IMG/VR virus record: IMGVR_UViG_3300012199_000042
Coordinates: 1-30,492 of that record
From: a virus
Length of the DNA: 30,492 nt
Strand: one strand, 5' to 3'
Position 1 is the first letter of the stretch. The number at the start of each line of letters is the position of its first letter. This document shows, in pieces, positions 13,556 through 19,818 of this stretch. The position numbers and the translations under genes were made by a program. The notes beneath the pieces are model-generated. The model searched no databases. It was not told the DNA's origin and saw only the letters and a list, made by a program, of their open reading frames with translations.

Positions 13556-14223
13556 ATCGCCACCTCCCGCCTGGCCATCACGGCATCATAGAGGAAGCCA
13601 CCAACCCAAAGAGTATAGGCCGGGGGAATGGCCTGTGCTATTTCTCTATCTTTGCTCCCTGTGGTTTTCATCCAGCTGATGCCCATTGCCCGTTGTGCCT
13701 TGTCCTTTTGTCCAAAGTTTCCTACTGGACACCAGAACTCGCCGGGCTGCGCGATCTTCCCAGACCTGGCAGCCTTTACACGATGCTTGATATGGGAATG
13801 CGCAAAGAGGAACACATTACTCTCAAAGAGCCGATGCCGGTAGACGTGCAGGTCGAACATCAGTCCACATAGCATAATAGGATTGATCATGCTTGCCCTG
13901 GCACCTTCAACATTTTCGATCACATACGGTCTTTTCGTCTCAAGAAAGCGTTCTCGCATGACGCCGATATAATTGGGGTATGTATCTTTGATCTGCTTAT
14001 TCCAGTTGAGCATCTGAGAAAAGCCCTGACAGAGTGGGCTGGCATGATAGGCGTCATATCCTTCAAGTGGGAACGTCAATGCATCGCCCTGGATAAATTT
14101 ATTGCCGCAGTAGCGCGGTTGTGGCTTGATATCTACGCCTACCACGTAGAAACCAGCATCCATATACCCGCGAGCTGCCCCACCAGCTCCACAGAAGAGG
14201 TCGAGCAAACGAGGCTTCATCAT
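13552..14223 (-). CDS. DNA cytosine-C5 methyltransferase, short phage type
   Basis: The 223-residue protein has motif I DLFCGAGGAARG (8-19), motif II VVGVDIKPQPRY, motif IV ASPLCQGFS (catalytic Cys65), motif VI ENVEGA (103-108), motif VIII RHRLFES (129-135) and a motif X-like EIAQAIPPAYT. All core motifs are present, but the protein is only about half the length of restriction-type enzymes, with a minimal target-recognition part. The usual PPCQ is PLCQ here. Short versions like this occur in phages, where they methylate phage DNA for protection or as the first step of hypermodification. It overlaps its neighbours on both sides (ATGA at each end). Confidence 0.92.
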   Translation of the reverse strand: MMKPRLLDLFCGAGGAARGYMDAGFYVVGVDIKPQPRYCGNKFIQGDALTFPLEGYDAYHASPLCQGFSQMLNWNKQIKDTYPNYIGVMRERFLETKRPYVIENVEGARASMINPIMLCGLMFDLHVYRHRLFESNVFLFAHSHIKHRVKAARSGKIAQPGEFWCPVGNFGQKDKAQRAMGISWMKTTGSKDREIAQAIPPAYTLWVGGFLYDAVMARREVAI

Positions 14224-14540
14224 AACACGCCCTCGCTTCCCGGCATATTCCGCCGCTCGCTCTTCTCGCGTAACTGCTTCTCACGCACTGCGGCTCGCCA
14301 CAAACACAACTCTAATGTCGCGGCAGCCATCGTCCTCTCCTCGCCATCCTCACCTATCCAGGTGAGCACCCACCAGAAGCGTGAAGAGACGGAGGGACGG
14401 GAGATGACCGAGAGGGAAACGGGCTGCGGAACATCATAGCTATCTCGTGCTAAATCTCTCAGGAAATACTCAAGGTCTATCTCGGCCCAGGGGATAGCTC
14501 GCCTGGCCTGGTACACTTCGGACTCGAATAAACTACTCAT
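14220..14540 (-). CDS. Hypothetical protein
   Basis: A 106-residue protein with a helical acidic N-terminus (VYQARRAIPWAEIDLEYFLRD), a beta middle (FWWVLTWIGEDGEERTMAAA) and a basic helical C-terminus. It overlaps the methyltransferase by ATGA and the upstream gene by 8 bases, so the three are expressed together. No family was recognised. Confidence 0.6.
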   Translation of the reverse strand: MSSLFESEVYQARRAIPWAEIDLEYFLRDLARDSYDVPQPVSLSVISRPSVSSRFWWVLTWIGEDGEERTMAAATLELCLWRAAVREKQLREKSERRNMPGSEGVL

Positions 14541-14913
14541 GACTACCCCCTTCTAACCACCTGACCCGTTTGCCTTGACTTGCTGCATAATAGGCTTCAT
14601 TGGCAGTAGACTCGCCCACATAACCGCCTACATTGAGGATAAGGACTTCATCGGCAAGATCAATTTTACGCAGGTGCAGCTCGTCTAGACGCTGCTTATC
14701 CTCAACGGTAAGTTCATCGGCAAGGAGCAAGTCTGTATCACTCTTGAAGTCGCAACCAATCGAGAGAACAATTTTCCCCGCGAGTGTCTCTCTCAAATTG
14801 GCTTCGTGAAAAGCCTGACTAAAACGCGTGCTTCCGCAGAGACATACAATGATCGGACGTTCTAACTGCTGCCCTCCCTCATGAAGACAGCACATTATGC
14901 GGTACGTACCCAT
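14533..14913 (-). CDS. DUF4406/nucleoside 2-deoxyribosyltransferase-like protein
   Basis: The 126-residue protein contains IIVCLCGSTRFSQAFHEAN, a middle D-x-L-H-L-R-K-I-D-L-A-D-E-V-L-I-LN region and a final VGESTANEAYYAASQGKRV. Together these make a Rossmann-like fold seen in many phage proteins related to nucleoside deoxyribosyltransferases. GSTRF and the GESTxxE motif would form the substrate pocket. A role in nucleotide salvage or modification fits its position two genes above the methyltransferase, but the substrate is unknown. The start (14913 or the later ATG) is uncertain because neither has a strong ribosome site. Confidence 0.7.
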   Translation of the reverse strand: MGTYRIMCCLHEGGQQLERPIIVCLCGSTRFSQAFHEANLRETLAGKIVLSIGCDFKSDTDLLLADELTVEDKQRLDELHLRKIDLADEVLILNVGGYVGESTANEAYYAASQGKRVRWLEGGSHE

Positions 14914-15011
14914 AGGTGTGTGACCCTTCTGTTCTGTTGCTGTGGTGACAATATTATGTAAACTGGACGTGACTCTCTAAGCATAACCCATTTCTGCATA
15001 GATTTCTATCC

Positions 15012-15155
15012 TTGCTTTTTCGCCCGTTTTCGGCTATACTTGCTATAGCTTCAAGAGCGAAACATCTTACCTCCATAAGTGGGGACTTATGGAAAATGGT
15101 ACTCATCTTTTAAAAAGTAGCAGCTATCTTAGCGGAGGGCTGCTATTCATTTTGT
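15012..15155 (+). ncRNA. Candidate small RNA opposite the leftward genes
   Basis: TTGCTT (15012-15017), 17 bases, TATACT (15035-15040) is a good + strand promoter in a region with no + strand gene. The transcript, starting near 15047, would contain a perfect 8-bp hairpin, CCATAAGT-GGGG-ACTTATGG (15073-15092), and end at the hairpin 15117-15146 followed by ATTCATTTT. A product of about 105 nt is possible. A short ORF from 15089 has only a weak GGGG site. The rest of the 14914-15146 gap holds no gene. Confidence 0.35.
15112..15146 (-). terminator. Rho-independent terminator of the XRE gene
   Basis: On the - strand, directly after the XRE stop codon, ATAGCAGC (15146-15139) pairs with GCTGCTAC (15124-15117), a stem of 7 bp plus one G-U, across a 14-base loop. 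TTTTT (15116-15112) follows. It separates the XRE gene from the leftward unit starting at 14913. Confidence 0.7.
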
Positions 15156-15371
15156 TCCCCAATCAATATCCTCAACCTCTACTTGTAACCCCCTCGCTTT
15201 CAGCGCATTGACGATCTTGCGCTTTGACTTCCAGGACAGTTGATGCCCTCCTGTCTCTGCTGCATTGATCGTACTGAGATGAAGTCCTGCTGCCTCGGCT
15301 AACTCCTGCTGGCTATTAAAGCCAGCATCAACACGATACATGAGCAATCTCTTTTGTGCCATATCAATCAT
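15147..15371 (-). CDS. XRE-family helix-turn-helix regulator
   Basis: The 74-residue protein carries LLMYRVDAGFNSQQELAEAA, GLHLSTINAAETGG and SWKSKRKIVNALKARG, a typical Cro/C1 domain with recognition helix LHLSTINAAE. AGGAGG lies 5 bases before the ATG. It has its own promoter and terminator, and an 18-bp palindrome lies between promoter and gene, so autoregulation is likely. It is adjacent to the divergent small RNA at 15515. Confidence 0.85.
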   Translation of the reverse strand: MIDMAQKRLLMYRVDAGFNSQQELAEAAGLHLSTINAAETGGHQLSWKSKRKIVNALKARGLQVEVEDIDWGTK

Positions 15372-15386
15372 GACCGCCTCCTATCT

Positions 15387-15436
15387 CTTGTTCACATGAA
15401 CAAGGATAGTATACCACAAAAGCAAAAGAAAAGCAA
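15387..15436 (-). promoter_or_regulatory. Promoter and operator of the XRE gene
   Basis: On the - strand, TTGCTT (15431-15436), 17 bases, TATACT (15408-15413). An 18-bp inverted repeat CTTGTTCA-CA-TGAACAAG (15387-15404) starts just after the -10 element and covers the expected transcription start. This is a standard place for an autorepressor operator. Confidence 0.75.
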
Positions 15437-15478
15437 TATCTTCAAAACATTCCGATATCATCACTTTTTCCTATATTC

Positions 15479-15508
15479 TTGACAATTTTCCGTTCTCTAT
15501 GCTACATT
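15479..15508 (+). promoter_or_regulatory. Promoter of the candidate antisense small RNA
   Basis: TTGACA (15479-15484), an 18-base spacer and TACATT (15503-15508) form a good + strand promoter divergent from the XRE promoter. Transcription would start near 15515. No convincing protein gene follows it within 300 bases. Confidence 0.65.
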
Positions 15509-15514
15509 TATGGC

Positions 15515-15603
15515 GTGTAAACAAAGGAGGGCTTATCCCGTGTGGTGACGTGTCGTCGTGTGTGACCGCGACAGACTTTTCTTCGGGCTGACGCTCTTTT
15601 TTT
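15515..15603 (+). ncRNA. Candidate trans-acting small RNA complementary to the sigma-factor mRNA start
   Basis: The RNA of about 89 nt would start from the promoter at 15479-15508 and end at a hairpin, GCGaCAG (15568-15574) with CTGaCGC (15588-15594), followed by seven T (15597-15603). The 26 bases just before the hairpin (15542-15567) equal the + strand at 17181-17206 except for two adjacent bases. That places them complementary to codons 1-9 of the ECF sigma-factor mRNA. Promoter, pairing region next to a U-tailed terminator, and a target at a translation start are the hallmarks of a bacterial small RNA. AAAGGAGGG (15523-15531) before GTG codons could instead start a 7-residue leader peptide. 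The interval 15372-15818 has no larger gene with support. Confidence 0.5.
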
Positions 15604-15619
15604 GTGGGCACAAGGGAAT

Positions 15620-15660
15620 GGTCGTCTGTTTCCTCATAAAACAGACGACCGGCCTCTTTT
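15620..15660 (+). terminator. Perfect hairpin terminator, second stop for the small RNA
   Basis: GGTCGTCTGTTT (15620-15631) and its exact complement (15639-15650) form a 12-bp stem with a 7-base loop, followed by GGCCTCTTTT. The T-rich tail is on the + strand only, so it supports rightward transcription through this region. It may catch read-through from the first terminator at 15603. Confidence 0.65.
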
Positions 15661-15751
15661 CCGAACGTGTACCTTTGCGCTGCCGGGGGATAGGCAACAT
15701 GAGATATTTTACGTGCATCCTCCTCCCTCTGTCAATGGGGAAAGATTACAA

Positions 15752-15790
15752 TTCTCTCATCTTTCTCGATTATGGGGAAAGATGAGAGAA
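15752..15790. other. Perfect 14-bp inverted repeat beyond the 15819 gene
   Basis: TTCTCTCATCTTTC (15752-15765) is exactly complementary to 15777-15790 across an 11-base loop. It lies 28 bases past the stop codon of the leftward gene and has no clear T run on either strand. It could end that transcript or protect its 3' end. Part of it (GGGGAAAGAT) is repeated just upstream at 15737-15746. Confidence 0.5.
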
Positions 15791-15818
15791 CGCTGTGGTG
15801 AATGTGAGAAACTGCATA

Positions 15819-16592
15819 CTATGGATAGCGGGCCAGCTCGCGCATGGGCAAGAGGTAGGTGCTGGCCCACTTGCGCTCACCGTAGCGGATGATGCGCCCG
15901 CGTATCTCGCACTCAAGGATAGCGAGCTGTGCATCATAGCGATGTGTAACGAGTTGTTGGGCTAGGCCTATATCAGGGAAGGAGAAGTATCCTCCTTTGT
16001 GTCCAGGTTTAGCCGCTTGCTTCTTTTCCTGGCCCAGAATATACTCCTCATCGGGCTTGAAGAGGCTGAAGTACTGGCCATCGCGCACCTCGACCACTTT
16101 ATAGGTCGTGAAGGTGACTTTACTTGCAGGTTGCCTATCCCCTTTGAGCTTACCCGGCTCTTTCATCCATTCTGACTCAAGATTAAACCAGGCCATATGA
16201 ATACGCGCCTGGTTTTCCTCAGTCAACTGCTGCCAATTGACCCGGCGGAAGTACCCTTCCTCAATCTCCAGATAGAAGCGCCAAAACTGACCTTTAGAGA
16301 CGCGTCTATCAGACTTGCGACCGTAGGCCTCCGTGCCATGATAGGCCACCAGGACGGCTATAAGGTTCTGGCACTGGTAGATCACCTGGCTCTGGATATA
16401 GGGAATATCGAACTCGCCATACTTGCCCTGGTTGCGAAGTCGGATGATGAATATCCCCTCCTGGTTCATCGAAACCTCGGGTTCCACATCCGAGCGAGTC
16501 AGATAGCCATCAGTCACCGGGTCGGTGGACTGGACGATTTCGAGCGCGGTAACTACGAGGTCGCTCAGTGGTGGTCGGTCAATGGTGGTCAT
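15819..16592 (-). CDS. Hypothetical protein, 257 residues
   Basis: No family was recognised. The N-terminal half is mixed alpha/beta (LRNQGKYGEFDIPYIQSQ, HGTEAYGRKSDRRVSKGQFW). The middle is rich in Glu and Trp, and the C-terminal half has YKVVEVRDGQYFSLFKPDEEYILGQ and a basic KPGHKGGYFSFPDI segment. It has its own promoter with TTGACA at 16653-16658 and GGGAGG before the ATG. It lies just downstream of the sigma-factor gene and may be expressed with it or from its own promoter. Confidence 0.7.
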   Translation of the reverse strand: MTTIDRPPLSDLVVTALEIVQSTDPVTDGYLTRSDVEPEVSMNQEGIFIIRLRNQGKYGEFDIPYIQSQVIYQCQNLIAVLVAYHGTEAYGRKSDRRVSKGQFWRFYLEIEEGYFRRVNWQQLTEENQARIHMAWFNLESEWMKEPGKLKGDRQPASKVTFTTYKVVEVRDGQYFSLFKPDEEYILGQEKKQAAKPGHKGGYFSFPDIGLAQQLVTHRYDAQLAILECEIRGRIIRYGERKWASTYLLPMRELARYP

Positions 16593-16629
16593 GGTTCCTC
16601 CCTTTGCTTGAAAAACATCTTATACACGA

Positions 16630-16658
16630 TATTTACCATGAAATATGGAAAATGTCAA
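16630..16658 (-). promoter_or_regulatory. Leftward promoter of the 15819-16592 gene
   Basis: On the - strand, TTGACA (16653-16658), a 17-base spacer and TAAATA (16630-16635) stand 38 bases before the ATG. The -35 element lies against the 3' end of the sigma gene. A TATAAG at about 16619-16624 is a weaker alternative -10 site. Confidence 0.6.
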
Positions 16659-16659
16659 T

Positions 16660-17208
16660 CTATGCACTATGCAGCAGTTCTGCATGTGCTTGTAGCTTTT
16701 GTTTCGCGCGATACTTGCGCGTCTTCAATGCACCGAGCGTCACACCGAGGGACGCGCTCACCTCGTGCGGACGATAGCCTTGCATCGAGAGTCCTATGCT
16801 TTGCTGCTCTTCTGGTGTAAGGATAGCAGCGATTGACGCGTGAAGTTCTCTCGCTCTCTCCTCACGTAACACCTTGTCTTCTGCCAATTCCGCCGGGTCA
16901 AGTGGGTCGTGCATCAGCTCCGTCCCCTTTTCGCTCTCCGTTTCCAGGGAGAGATGCATCCGATGCCTTTGCTTGCGGAAATAATCAATAACTAAATTGC
17001 GTGCGATCATGAAGAGGTAGAGCTTGGACTTCTCCTGGCCATCTCCGAGGTTGCACCAGAGGCGCATAAAGAGAATTTGCAAGAGGTCCTCTGCCTCTTC
17101 TCTATCCCTCACGCGAATGAGGAGGAAAGTGAAGAGATCGGCGCGGTACGTGTCATAGAGCGCCAGGAAACGCTCCTCTCGTGGTGACGTGTCGTTTTGT
17201 GTGACCAT
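16660..17208 (-). CDS. ECF-type RNA polymerase sigma factor
   Basis: The 182-residue protein has region 2 (FLALYDTYRADLFTFLLIRV, DREEAEDLLQILFMRLW, LYLFMIARNLVIDYFRKQ) and region 4 (LTPEEQQSIGLSMQGYRPHE, VSASLGVTLGALKTRKYRAK) with an acidic linker between them and no region 3, as in ECF sigma factors. It would direct host RNA polymerase to phage or host promoters. GGGGGA precedes the ATG. Codons 1-9 are the predicted target of the small RNA at 15515-15603. No anti-sigma gene is visible nearby. Confidence 0.9.
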   Translation of the reverse strand: MVTQNDTSPREERFLALYDTYRADLFTFLLIRVRDREEAEDLLQILFMRLWCNLGDGQEKSKLYLFMIARNLVIDYFRKQRHRMHLSLETESEKGTELMHDPLDPAELAEDKVLREERARELHASIAAILTPEEQQSIGLSMQGYRPHEVSASLGVTLGALKTRKYRAKQKLQAHAELLHSA

Positions 17209-17229
17209 AAAAATATTCCCCCGAACGCG

Positions 17230-17247
17230 GGTAGACGCTAGTCTACC
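17230..17247. other. Short hairpin in front of the sigma-factor gene
   Basis: GGTAGAC (17230-17236) and GTCTACC (17241-17247) form a perfect 7-bp stem with a 4-base loop, 22 bases upstream of the sigma-factor start and 17 bases past the previous stop codon. In the mRNA it would lie just above the GGGGGA site and could affect translation or mark a transcript end. Confidence 0.4.
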
Positions 17248-17263
17248 TCGACAATAAAACTGC

Positions 17264-17428
17264 TCACTTATTCACAACTTGAATTGCTACAAGATCGTAC
17301 GAGGGAATTTCCCAATACTGACTTGCCTTATGCAGTGCTTCACCCATCGAATCCGCGTTGATAGTTCCGAGCAACCGGCGTAGCTCATCGGTATCTGCAT
17401 TCTCATAGAAAATCTCGAATGTGTTCAC
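17264..17428 (-). CDS. Small hypothetical protein with GTG start
   Basis: A 54-residue gene begins at GTG 17428 behind GGAGGTAAACTT. The product starts (M)NTFEIFYENADTDELRRLLG and ends with SYDLVAIQVVNK. Its pattern (an F-x-I-F-Y strand, an acidic helix, A-L-H-K-A, a final beta strand) looks like a small folded domain seen in phage proteins. Its clear ribosome binding site and clean codon use make it a real gene although very short. Confidence 0.6.
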   Translation of the reverse strand: MNTFEIFYENADTDELRRLLGTINADSMGEALHKASQYWEIPSYDLVAIQVVNK

Positions 17429-17506
17429 AAGTTTACCTCCTCTCTTTTAGGATAAGGTCTTAGTCCATCCTCAACCTGGCTGGCCGTCTGCCAGTCCAGT
17501 CCGTGC

Positions 17507-17968
17507 TCAGACACGCTCGCCTGCGCGCTTCGTACGATAGCACCGACTGATGAACTCGCGCCGGTCGCCCTCATCAAGGATAATTTCAGCGGCTTCCTCT
17601 GGATGCGAGAAAACACTCACACCATCATACACATAGTCGGCCAGGTGCTTGCGGGCGCAGCGTATCGTCTCCTCATAGTCACCAATCAGAACGCTATTGC
17701 GATCCAGGCGGCCATTGAAACCTGCCCCACGTATGGCATAGCACCAATCACCTAGAGGGTTGCGCCAGATGTGGGCAACCCATCCCATAAAGGCGATTAC
17801 CACCGGGTCATAGGAGCCTTCCATGCCCTCGCGGACGAGAGTGAACAGGTTGCGGGTAGCGTCCTCTCGTGAGTCGCCAGCCGCGGATACTTCCCCTAAG
17901 CGGGCGGTCCACTTCGTTTGCCACTTCCCGGTGGCCCTCTCATACCTGATAAAATCTTCAAGTCTCAT
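17507..17968 (-). CDS. Hypothetical protein with HicB-like N-terminal segment
   Basis: A 153-residue protein beginning MRLEDFIRYERATGKWQTKW, then LGEVSAAGDSREDATRNLFTLV, which resembles the HicB-type pattern (strand, strand, then a helix after a D-S-x-E-A turn). The rest is unrecognised and contains several Cys and Trp. The start has AGGAGAAG upstream and overlaps the previous stop (ATGA). No HicA partner is visible, so a toxin-antitoxin role is not supported. Confidence 0.6.
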   Translation of the reverse strand: MRLEDFIRYERATGKWQTKWTARLGEVSAAGDSREDATRNLFTLVREGMEGSYDPVVIAFMGWVAHIWRNPLGDWCYAIRGAGFNGRLDRNSVLIGDYEETIRCARKHLADYVYDGVSVFSHPEEAAEIILDEGDRREFISRCYRTKRAGERV

Positions 17969-18189
17969 GACTTTTCTTCTCCTAGAATATAATTCCACCA
18001 GTGCTGACTACCACCAACGGTGGCAATACGCTGACCACAGCCCCTGCACTTGTAAATCTTCCATGCGACATCATCCCAAAACCCGCTTCCATCAGGGTCA
18101 AGTGTGCCGGTACAATCTGGCGACTTGTCACGAGCCAGGACAATCTCGCTTCTCTTTCCTTCATAGGTTAATGCTGTTTGATGATTCAT
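17965..18189 (-). CDS. Small Cys-containing hypothetical protein
   Basis: A 74-residue protein with PDCTGTLDPDG and KIYKCRGCGQRIATVGG, a possible zinc ribbon with one distant and one close cysteine pair. It overlaps the end of the upstream gene by 29 bases and has only a weak ribosome site, so the start is less sure. It is coupled to the downstream gene by ATGA. Confidence 0.5.
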   Translation of the reverse strand: MNHQTALTYEGKRSEIVLARDKSPDCTGTLDPDGSGFWDDVAWKIYKCRGCGQRIATVGGSQHWWNYILGEEKS

Positions 18190-18478
18190 TGGTTATTTCC
18201 TGGGCCTTGAGTCCCCATAAGCGTCGAGTCGTGCCCGTCGCCTCCTTAACTAACATAAAACGCTCATCCATTGTCGGCGTCAGTTCAATGCCCTCATCCC
18301 AGATGAAGGCGAATACTTCAGACTCTTCAAATGGCCTGCCTAGCGTTGCTGCTCGTCTTACGGCTTCATCGAAGTAGTGCTTCTGTTCCTGCTGGTCATG
18401 GAACTGCCAACTCATCGGGTTACTGTGCGGTAGCGTTGCGCCGCAGATCGGGCAGACTGGGATAGCATGTCTCGTCAT
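18161..18478 (-). CDS. Hypothetical protein with N-terminal zinc knuckle
   Basis: The 105-residue protein starts MTRHAIPVCPICGATLPHSN, a CPxCG zinc-ribbon half, followed by a helical part (QQEQKHYFDEAVRRAATLG) and a mixed C-terminal region. AGGAGG precedes the ATG, and a perfect hairpin (18494-18519) sits right in front of the ribosome site. Function unknown. Confidence 0.6.
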   Translation of the reverse strand: MTRHAIPVCPICGATLPHSNPMSWQFHDQQEQKHYFDEAVRRAATLGRPFEESEVFAFIWDEGIELTPTMDERFMLVKEATGTTRRLWGLKAQEITNESSNSINL

Positions 18479-18493
18479 GATGTCCTCCTGTTG

Positions 18494-18519
18494 GGGTAGG
18501 TGAAAAAACTCACCTACCC
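18494..18519 (-). other. Hairpin upstream of a ribosome binding site
   Basis: GGGTAGGTGA (18494-18503) and TCACCTACCC (18510-18519) form a perfect 10-bp stem with a 6-base loop, between the DUF932 stop codon and the next ribosome site, 15 bases before that start. No T run follows on the - strand. Confidence 0.55.
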
Positions 18520-18527
18520 GGATACTG

Positions 18528-19349
18528 CTAGGAACTTTTCAATTCTCTCATCTTCTCGGCAAACTGCCAGAGAAGTCGATTTACCTTGACATTCGTATCA
18601 ATACTCTTCACCTCCCGCGTCGTGTGCTTCTGTCCCTTGTTATCCCGGCGGGAGACACCGCCCCGAATGTGGTTCTCTTGCATCACCTGGAAGGTCGTAT
18701 AGAGGTCACTATGACCGCGATCCTCGCGGTGACGTACCTGCAAGAAGTCCTGTGGCTGATAGGGCACAACTGCTTTGGGTTGCTCGTCCTCATTATCACC
18801 CTCAAAGCGGGCCTTCATCACGTACTCACTCAGGAGCATTTTCTCGTCCTGCGAGAGAGGGATGTCCTTCATTTCCTCGACAATCCCCATGACCTTCGCC
18901 GAACCTTCGACGATGCGAACAGTGCCTTCAATCACATTATCAAGGAGGTTGCCTTTGTGCAGTACCTTCAAGGTATCATCGAAGTTCCCAACGATGGATC
19001 CGTTGCTACACACCATGCGGAAAATGCCGCTCATCAACTGGTAGGACGAGCTACCATCGTGCGAGTTGACGAGGACAATCTCATGCACATCCGGGTGGTT
19101 ACTCCCCAGGTCATTCATGGTACGCAACCGAATGAGGTGCTTGGTGTAGGCTTTACGGTCTTCTCTGCGCGAACGGGCTTGCATAACGCTGGTCGGAACA
19201 AACCCTTCTTTGTAGAGTCCGGCCAGGATATCCCCGGTGGGGATATAGAGGTAGCGGCTAGAACGGGACTCGTGCGGTTCACTTGCGAACACGGATGGAA
19301 CCGCCCGCATGATCTGGTCTGCTGTCAGACCGTCATTATTAATAATCAT
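18528..19349 (-). CDS. DUF932 family protein (YfjQ/YafZ-like)
   Basis: The 273-residue protein opens with LTADQIMRAVPSVFASEPHE, then SSRYLYIPTGDILAGLYKEGF and TKHLIRLRTM. Its most telling part is EIVLVNSHDGSSSYQLMSGIFR followed by MVCSNGSIVG, which is the DUF932 core found in plasmid and prophage proteins such as YfjQ and YafZ. The molecular function of the family is not settled. The gene starts by ATGA overlap with the upstream one. Its C-terminal part is basic (NKGQKHTTREVKSIDTNVKV) and may contact nucleic acid. Confidence 0.85.
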   Translation of the reverse strand: MIINNDGLTADQIMRAVPSVFASEPHESRSSRYLYIPTGDILAGLYKEGFVPTSVMQARSRREDRKAYTKHLIRLRTMNDLGSNHPDVHEIVLVNSHDGSSSYQLMSGIFRMVCSNGSIVGNFDDTLKVLHKGNLLDNVIEGTVRIVEGSAKVMGIVEEMKDIPLSQDEKMLLSEYVMKARFEGDNEDEQPKAVVPYQPQDFLQVRHREDRGHSDLYTTFQVMQENHIRGGVSRRDNKGQKHTTREVKSIDTNVKVNRLLWQFAEKMRELKSS

Positions 19350-19570
19350 GATTGTTGCCTCTCGACATAGGCCGGAACGGATTGGAGATCATTCCAGGCC
19401 TGTTGTCCATCTTCTTCAGCAGGGAGTAAGTAAAGTCTCTCTAAAGCCTTTTCACACTTTTCTGAGCAGAGACCGTCGGGCTCATCAGAAAAGTTCCAAC
19501 AAGTATACTCCCGCTGGCAGTATAAACAAGTTCGTACTATTTTTCGTTTGGTACCCACTTCAATAATCAT
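19346..19570 (-). CDS. Small zinc-knuckle hypothetical protein
   Basis: A 74-residue protein starting MIIEVGTKRKIVRTCLYCQR, with a CxxC, a further YTCW and a CSEKCEKAL pair: four or five cysteines suited to one zinc. AAGGAG precedes ATG 19570. It is coupled to DUF932 by ATGA and starts one base after the upstream stop codon. Confidence 0.6.
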   Translation of the reverse strand: MIIEVGTKRKIVRTCLYCQREYTCWNFSDEPDGLCSEKCEKALERLYLLPAEEDGQQAWNDLQSVPAYVERQQS

Positions 19571-19571
19571 C

Positions 19572-19775
19572 TTAGTTCTCCTTCTCACACCTGGCGCAAC
19601 TGCCAGACTCACCTTTGACTGTCCAGCCATGCCCCTTTGTACAACGAGTATGTGTTTTGAGGTAGCTGGCTTGTCGCTTGCTCACATGATGACCGGCAAT
19701 GATACCCTTGTTATAATGAGTAGATTGCTGACGCTCCATCGCTGCTGCTTGTCTGTCAAGTGCTGTATTTGTCAT
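19572..19775 (-). CDS. Small basic zinc-knuckle protein
   Basis: A 67-residue basic protein starting MTNTALDRQAAAMERQQSTH and ending RCTKGHGWTVKGESGSCARC, with Cys and His placed as in a zinc ribbon. AGAGGAGAAACG precedes ATG 19775. A perfect hairpin (19791-19807) lies just upstream. It could bind nucleic acid; no family was recognised. Confidence 0.6.
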   Translation of the reverse strand: MTNTALDRQAAAMERQQSTHYNKGIIAGHHVSKRQASYLKTHTRCTKGHGWTVKGESGSCARCEKEN

Positions 19776-19790
19776 CTTCGTTTCTCCTCT

Positions 19791-19807
19791 GCCGGATAGG
19801 CTCCGGC
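19791..19807 (-). other. Hairpin upstream of a ribosome binding site
   Basis: GCCGGA (19791-19796) and TCCGGC (19802-19807) form a perfect 6-bp stem with a 5-base loop, 15 bases before the ATG at 19775 and directly before AGAGGAG. The arrangement is the same as at 18494-18519 and 3001-3017. Confidence 0.45.
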
Positions 19808-19818
19808 GGGCCACTAGA

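Noticed and set aside
15558-15785. A 75-codon + strand frame beyond the small RNA promoter
   Set aside because: It begins at GTG far from the AAAGGAGGG site, runs through two terminator-like hairpins, and its product looks random.
15819-16592. Possible TET/JBP oxygenase to complete the base-modification pathway
   Set aside because: No H-x-D...H iron-binding pattern or 2-oxoglutarate Arg context could be found in the protein.
17425-17616. A 63-codon - strand frame beside the 17507-17968 gene
   Set aside because: It overlaps a better gene in another frame; the 17264-17428 gene has the convincing ribosome site here.
17507-17968. Possible HicAB toxin-antitoxin pair
   Set aside because: Only a weak HicB-like segment is seen and no HicA-type partner lies on either side.
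18624-19370. A 248-codon + strand frame opposite DUF932
   Set aside because: The - strand product has recognised family motifs; the + strand one has none and no start signal.
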